Source: Thiotrichaceae bacterium (GTDB taxonomy: Bacteria > Pseudomonadota > Gammaproteobacteria > Thiotrichales > Thiotrichaceae). From it: a stretch of 64,000 nt of DNA. Under the pieces are notes generated by a model, which was given only the letters and a program-made list of their open reading frames with translations, was not told the origin of the DNA and did not search any database. Positions 60,499 through 64,000 of the stretch are shown here, in pieces. Location: contig JAGLEV010000003.1 of the NCBI GenBank assembly GCA_023144895.1, positions 1-64,000 of the forward strand. Reading direction: 5' to 3'. The position numbers and the translations under genes are program-made. Within the stretch, counting starts at the first letter, position 1; each line of letters begins with the position of its first letter.

Positions 60499-60849
60499 AT
60501 GTCAATACAACTAATTAGTCAATCCTCTCTAGTCGCTGGTTTAATTTTGCTAATAAGCTCATCTGCATTTGCTGCAGATGGTGCTGAGCTTTATAAAGCT
60601 AAAGGCTGTACTGCTTGTCATGGTGAAGATGCAAAAACACCTATTATGCCTGCTTACCCTAAAATAGCAGGGCAAAGTCTTGAATATACGACTCAGCAAA
60701 TGAATGATATTAAAAGTGGTGCACGAAGCAATGGTCAAAGTATCGTTATGAAGGGCATTATGGCGGGTGTTAGTGATGAAGAGATTAAGGCTATTTCTAC
60801 TTATCTATCAGGTTTAGGTGGAGAGAAGAAAGAGGCTGAAAAGAAGTAG
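60499..60849 (+). CDS. Small soluble cytochrome c
   Basis: 116 residues. Signal peptide ending SSAFA|ADG, one haem c site CTACH at about residue 37, a class I fold, with methionines after residue 78 as candidate axial ligand. C-terminal tail is Lys/Glu-rich. Probably a periplasmic electron carrier, candidate donor for NirS or NorC. AAAGGAAT is upstream of the ATG. Regulated by the Fnr/Dnr box, by position. Confidence 0.86.
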   Translation: MSIQLISQSSLVAGLILLISSSAFAADGAELYKAKGCTACHGEDAKTPIMPAYPKIAGQSLEYTTQQMNDIKSGARSNGQSIVMKGIMAGVSDEEIKAISTYLSGLGGEKKEAEKK

Positions 60850-60893
60850 TTTTTGTGTGGGCTTGTTGTAATAGCAAACCACTCAGTACTCTC

Positions 60894-61148
60894 TTAATAG
60901 TCAGCATTCTCAATAAATGAGGATGCTTGGCTTATATCATCATTCCATGCTGTTCTTCTACCATTAAGATACTTCTTGATAACACGAACATCATTACCTT
61001 TCTTATTTAACAGCCTCAAAAAACGCTCACCTTTTTGCAAAAGCTAGTCATTTTTTATATTGGGATAGCTTCCTAAGTCAGCAAAAGAATCTGAGCACCC
61101 TATTCGATAAAATAAAATATTACTTGGCACAAATAAAGCAAACATCAT
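60894..61148 (-). pseudogene. Decayed small gene with an internal amber stop
   Basis: One reading frame runs 85 codons from ATG (61148) to TAA (60894), broken by a TAG at 61044-61046: 34 codons, the stop, then 49 codons. The second part is rich in Lys/Arg/Asn (for example KKYLNGRRTAWND) and has no ATG of its own. Two in-frame halves suggest a once longer gene with a nonsense mutation; a coincidence of two short frames is possible. The product is not recognised. The rest of the 60850-61261 gap holds the hppA terminator. Confidence 0.45.
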
Positions 61149-61156
61149 CCAGCCAA

Positions 61157-61193
61157 AACAAAAAAAGGGTGTAAGAAAAACCTTACACCCTTT
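61157..61193 (-). terminator. Intrinsic terminator of hppA
   Basis: Stem AAAGGGTGTAAG / CTTACACCCTTT with a 6-base loop, followed on the minus strand by TTTTTTTG. It lies about 70 bases after the hppA stop and ends hppA transcription before the decayed gene. Confidence 0.85.
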
Positions 61194-61261
61194 AATTAAT
61201 CATTACTTAGCTAATAACTATTAAACCTTGTAGATCAAACAACAATCTACAAGAAATAACA

Positions 61262-63283
61262 TTAAAGCAAAGGAATAATTAACAATGCAACAATATTGAT
61301 GATCTTAATCAATGGGTTGATTGCAGGTCCTGCTGTATCTTTGTACGGATCGCCAACAGTGTCGCCTGTTACTGCAGCTTTGTGAGCCTCAGAACCTTTG
61401 CCACCATGATGTCCATCTTCAATATATTTCTTCGCATTATCCCATGCACCACCACCTGTAGTCATTGAAATAGCAACAAAGAGACCGGTAACGATAGAAC
61501 CAATAAGTAATCCACCTAGTGCTTGTGGCCCTAAGAAAATACCAACAAAAACGGGGATTAATATCGGCAATAATGAAGGAATAATCATTTCCTTAATCGC
61601 TGCTTTAGTTAACATATCAACCGCTTTAGAATAGTCAGGCTTCTGGGTGTAATCCATAATGCCAGGCATTTCTTTAAACTGACGACGTACTTCAATAACG
61701 ACCGAGCTTGCCGCACGTCCTACCGCTTCCATTGCCATTGCACCAAAGAGGAAAGGTACCATACCACCGATTAATAGACCGATAATAACCATATGATTGG
61801 ATAAGTCAAAGCTTGTCTCTACGCCTGTATGCAAATGCAAACCATGAGTAAAGTCAGCAAATAGAACCAAGGCTGCTAATGCCGCAGAACCAATGGCATA
61901 ACCTTTTGTTACCGCTTTAGTGGTGTTACCTACTGCATCTAATGCATCCGTTGTATTACGCACATCTTCTGGCAAGTCTGCCATTTCTGCAATACCACCT
62001 GCATTATCGGTAATTGGACCAAATGCGTCCATTGCAACGATAATACCCGTCATTGAAAGCATGGAAGTCGCCGCGATAGCAATACCGTATAAGCCTGCTA
62101 ATTCGTGACCTGCCCAGATACCAAAACAGATGACCAATAAAGGTGCTGCTGTTGATTTCATCGAAACACCAAGCCCTGCAATCACGTTAGTACCGTGACC
62201 TGTCGTTGAGGCTTCTGCAATATGCTTGACAGGTGCAAATGATGTTGAAGTGTAGTAATCAGTAATCACGACTAATAATGCTGTAACAAGGAGTCCAATA
62301 AGCGATGCGCCCCAAAGTGCCATAACACTTGATTGACCGTTATCACCCATCATGATATGGGTAACAGGGTAAAATAGGATGCCTGCAATACCACCTGAAA
62401 CGATTAAGCCTTTATACAGACCTTTCATTACATTCTTATCTTCACCAACCGATACAAAGTAAGTACCTGCGATAGAAGCAAGAATAGAAACAGCACCTAA
62501 AACAAGCGGATAAACTAATGCATTCGCTGAACCACCAAAGGTTATTGCACCAAGCATTAAAGTGGCAACAATTGTTACCGCATAGGTCTCAAATAAATCC
62601 GCTGCCATGCCCGCACAATCACCGACATTATCACCAACGTTATCAGCAATAACTGCAGGATTTCGTGGGTCATCCTCTGGAATATTATTTTCCACTTTAC
62701 CAACAAGATCAGCACCAACGTCTGCGCCTTTAGTGAAGATACCACCGCCTAAACGAGCAAAAATAGAGATTAGAGAGCCACCAAAAGCAAGCCCTACTAA
62801 GGGAGCTAGATTGATTGCTGCACCATCAGCGGTGTAAAAATCAATAACCCAAAGGTAAGCTGCAACGCCAAATAAGCCCAGACCAACCACTAACATACCT
62901 GTGATTGCTCCGCCTTTAAAGGCTACCTGCATTGCAGGATCTAAACCTTCTCTAGCGGCTTCTGCTGTGCGGGTATTCGCTCGTACTGACACGTACATAC
63001 CTATAAACCCAGCCAGACCAGAAAATACAGCCCCCAAAAGAAAACCAAAAGCGGTTAAGGTATCGAGAAAGATCCATATCGCAACAAATAAAACGACACC
63101 AACGATGGCTATTGCACCATATTGACGCTTAAAATAGGCATTAGCACCTTCCTGAATTGCTGATGCAATTTCTGCCATTTTGTCATTGCCACTAGGGCGA
63201 GACAGCACCCATTTTATAGTGTAAATGCTATACGCTAATGCTGCCAGCGAGCAAAGTATAGCGATGATAATTCCTGTAGTCAT
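61262..63283 (-). CDS. hppA: Proton-pumping membrane pyrophosphatase, K+-independent
   Basis: 673 residues, about 16 membrane helices. Substrate site [20 protein letters not shown] and [21 protein letters not shown] are the membrane pyrophosphatase signatures. The motif GNTTKA (Lys instead of Ala) marks the K+-independent H+ pump. Hydrolyses pyrophosphate to build a proton gradient at the cytoplasmic membrane. Single gene with its own terminator; a perfect Fnr/Dnr box lies 66 bases upstream. Confidence 0.95.
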   Translation of the reverse strand: MTTGIIIAILCSLAALAYSIYTIKWVLSRPSGNDKMAEIASAIQEGANAYFKRQYGAIAIVGVVLFVAIWIFLDTLTAFGFLLGAVFSGLAGFIGMYVSVRANTRTAEAAREGLDPAMQVAFKGGAITGMLVVGLGLFGVAAYLWVIDFYTADGAAINLAPLVGLAFGGSLISIFARLGGGIFTKGADVGADLVGKVENNIPEDDPRNPAVIADNVGDNVGDCAGMAADLFETYAVTIVATLMLGAITFGGSANALVYPLVLGAVSILASIAGTYFVSVGEDKNVMKGLYKGLIVSGGIAGILFYPVTHIMMGDNGQSSVMALWGASLIGLLVTALLVVITDYYTSTSFAPVKHIAEASTTGHGTNVIAGLGVSMKSTAAPLLVICFGIWAGHELAGLYGIAIAATSMLSMTGIIVAMDAFGPITDNAGGIAEMADLPEDVRNTTDALDAVGNTTKAVTKGYAIGSAALAALVLFADFTHGLHLHTGVETSFDLSNHMVIIGLLIGGMVPFLFGAMAMEAVGRAASSVVIEVRRQFKEMPGIMDYTQKPDYSKAVDMLTKAAIKEMIIPSLLPILIPVFVGIFLGPQALGGLLIGSIVTGLFVAISMTTGGGAWDNAKKYIEDGHHGGKGSEAHKAAVTGDTVGDPYKDTAGPAINPLIKIINIVALLIIPLL

Positions 63284-63348
63284 AAATAATAACCTCCATT
63301 TTAAGAACTCAAGTCATTTAAAATAGCAAAAAAATCACTACTCTGACG

Positions 63349-63362
63349 TTGATAAAGATCAA
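63349..63362. promoter_or_regulatory. Fnr/Dnr box upstream of hppA
   Basis: TTGATAAAGATCAA, perfect TTGAT-N4-ATCAA, 66 bases before the hppA start. That spacing is like the norC box (64). The remaining bases of 63284-63612 hold no gene. Confidence 0.75.
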
Positions 63363-63612
63363 CCTTTGAATAGTTTTCACTACTAAAAATAACGGGTAAA
63401 AATTTAGCGAGCCACTAACCTAATGGATTTTTGTAAAATTATCAACAACATAAGATAAAACTAAAATAGAGCCTAATCAAATACTTAAATACAGTACCTT
63501 TGCCAAAGTAAAAATATCTCACTTTCAAGTATTTAACTCTATATAAGTCATTGATTTAAATGATCTGAAAAGTGGTTTTATCTTAAATTGTAAGACATTG
63601 ATAATAGAAAGG

Positions 63613-63999
63613 TTATTTGAAACTATGCCCTTGTCGATAGAGATAGCCCGCCCATTTATAAAGGAAGCGATTCAAGCGCCAGCGACATAACAACACGCTG
63701 TCCACTGTTTGTTCCCATGGACGTAAAGTACGATTAGAAAAATGACAACAGCGACTAATGACCTCTGCTTGCCTAGCATCATGATAAATACGGACGACTA
63801 AGTCAGGACGACGAACGGTGATATTTTGCCCATGAAATAAATACGTTAATATAATCGTTGTGGTATGAGCAGTACGCCCTAAAGTAGTTAATGACAAGGG
63901 AACGCCATTCTCCAGTATCGATAGCTTATGATCTGGCAGGTCATGAATATTTCCACAAAGCAAGCGTAGGCGTATATAATTGGCCTCGTACATATCCAT
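63613..63999 (-). CDS. DUF1249 (YqiB-like) protein, partial at its start
   Basis: 128 codons are visible and the frame runs to the window edge, so the start is probably beyond it. YEANYIRLRLL, PDLVVRIYHDARQAEV and a C-terminal NRFLYKWAGYLY match the YqiB/DUF1249 pattern; about 10 residues seem missing at the N-terminus relative to E. coli YqiB. Function unknown; the family often neighbours cpdA and nudF. Convergence or pairing cannot be judged. Confidence 0.75.
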   Translation of the reverse strand: MDMYEANYIRLRLLCGNIHDLPDHKLSILENGVPLSLTTLGRTAHTTTIILTYLFHGQNITVRRPDLVVRIYHDARQAEVISRCCHFSNRTLRPWEQTVDSVLLCRWRLNRFLYKWAGYLYRQGHSFK

Positions 64000-64000
64000 C

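Noticed and set aside
61290..61316. TTGATGATCTTAATCAA near the end of hppA as another Fnr/Dnr box
   Set aside because: The half-sites are 7 bases apart instead of 4, and it is inside the coding region.

Overview
The window is AT-rich chromosomal DNA from a gammaproteobacterium. The gene orders rpoE-rseA-rseB, fabD-fabG-acpP-fabF-(pabB)-pabC-mltG-tmk-holB-pilZ, nrdR-ribD-ribE-ribBA-ribH-nusB and clpS-clpA are typical of that class. The accessory content (cd1 nitrite reductase, cytochrome-c-dependent NO reductase, several c-type cytochromes, two hemerythrins, a proton-pumping pyrophosphatase, type IV pilus minor pilins) suggests a facultatively denitrifying, possibly sulfur-oxidising (Thiotrichales-like) bacterium. 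The lineage is an inference from gene content only.

Layout. 1-2.1 kb: envelope stress operon rpoE-rseA-rseB (rseB cut by the window edge) with a good sigma-E promoter candidate. 2.1-11.6 kb: a long minus-strand housekeeping run for fatty acid synthesis, p-aminobenzoate synthesis, murein transglycosylase, dTMP kinase, DNA polymerase III delta' and PilZ, with a HopJ-family gene inserted. 11.8-16.7 kb: infA, ampD, rep, and the glutathione-dependent formaldehyde pair frmA-frmB. 16.8-27.3 kb: minus-strand run of glyA, nrdR, riboflavin genes, nusB, pgsA, perM, hda and three poorly characterised genes. 27.4-34.6 kb: clpA/clpS, a PfkB kinase, bolA, sulP and an Rpn-type nuclease. 34.7-44.1 kb: an unusual endonuclease I with a C-terminal trefoil-like domain, then pilY1 divergent from a fimT-pilV-pilW-pilX minor pilin operon. 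44.1-45.4 kb: gltA.

45.7-61 kb is the most interesting part, a compact denitrification region. A minus-strand operon carries hemerythrin-norQ-zinc ribbon-norD, followed by norC-norB. A Crp/Fnr (Dnr) regulator is divergent from norC. Next come nirS, a NapC/NirT tetraheme protein fused to a second haem-binding domain, a diheme cytochrome, a TonB-dependent receptor, a membrane hemerythrin and a small cytochrome c. Five perfect TTGAT-N4-ATCAA palindromes lie at promoters: between norC and dnr, two before nirS, between the membrane hemerythrin and the small cytochrome, and before the pyrophosphatase hppA. This suggests one Dnr/Fnr regulon joining NO and nitrite reduction, NO/O2-binding hemerythrins and pyrophosphate-driven proton pumping. 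No haem d1 synthesis genes are present here.

61.2-64 kb: hppA, preceded by a small decayed gene, and a DUF1249 gene cut by the window edge. No rRNA, tRNA, CRISPR array or intact insertion sequence was recognised.
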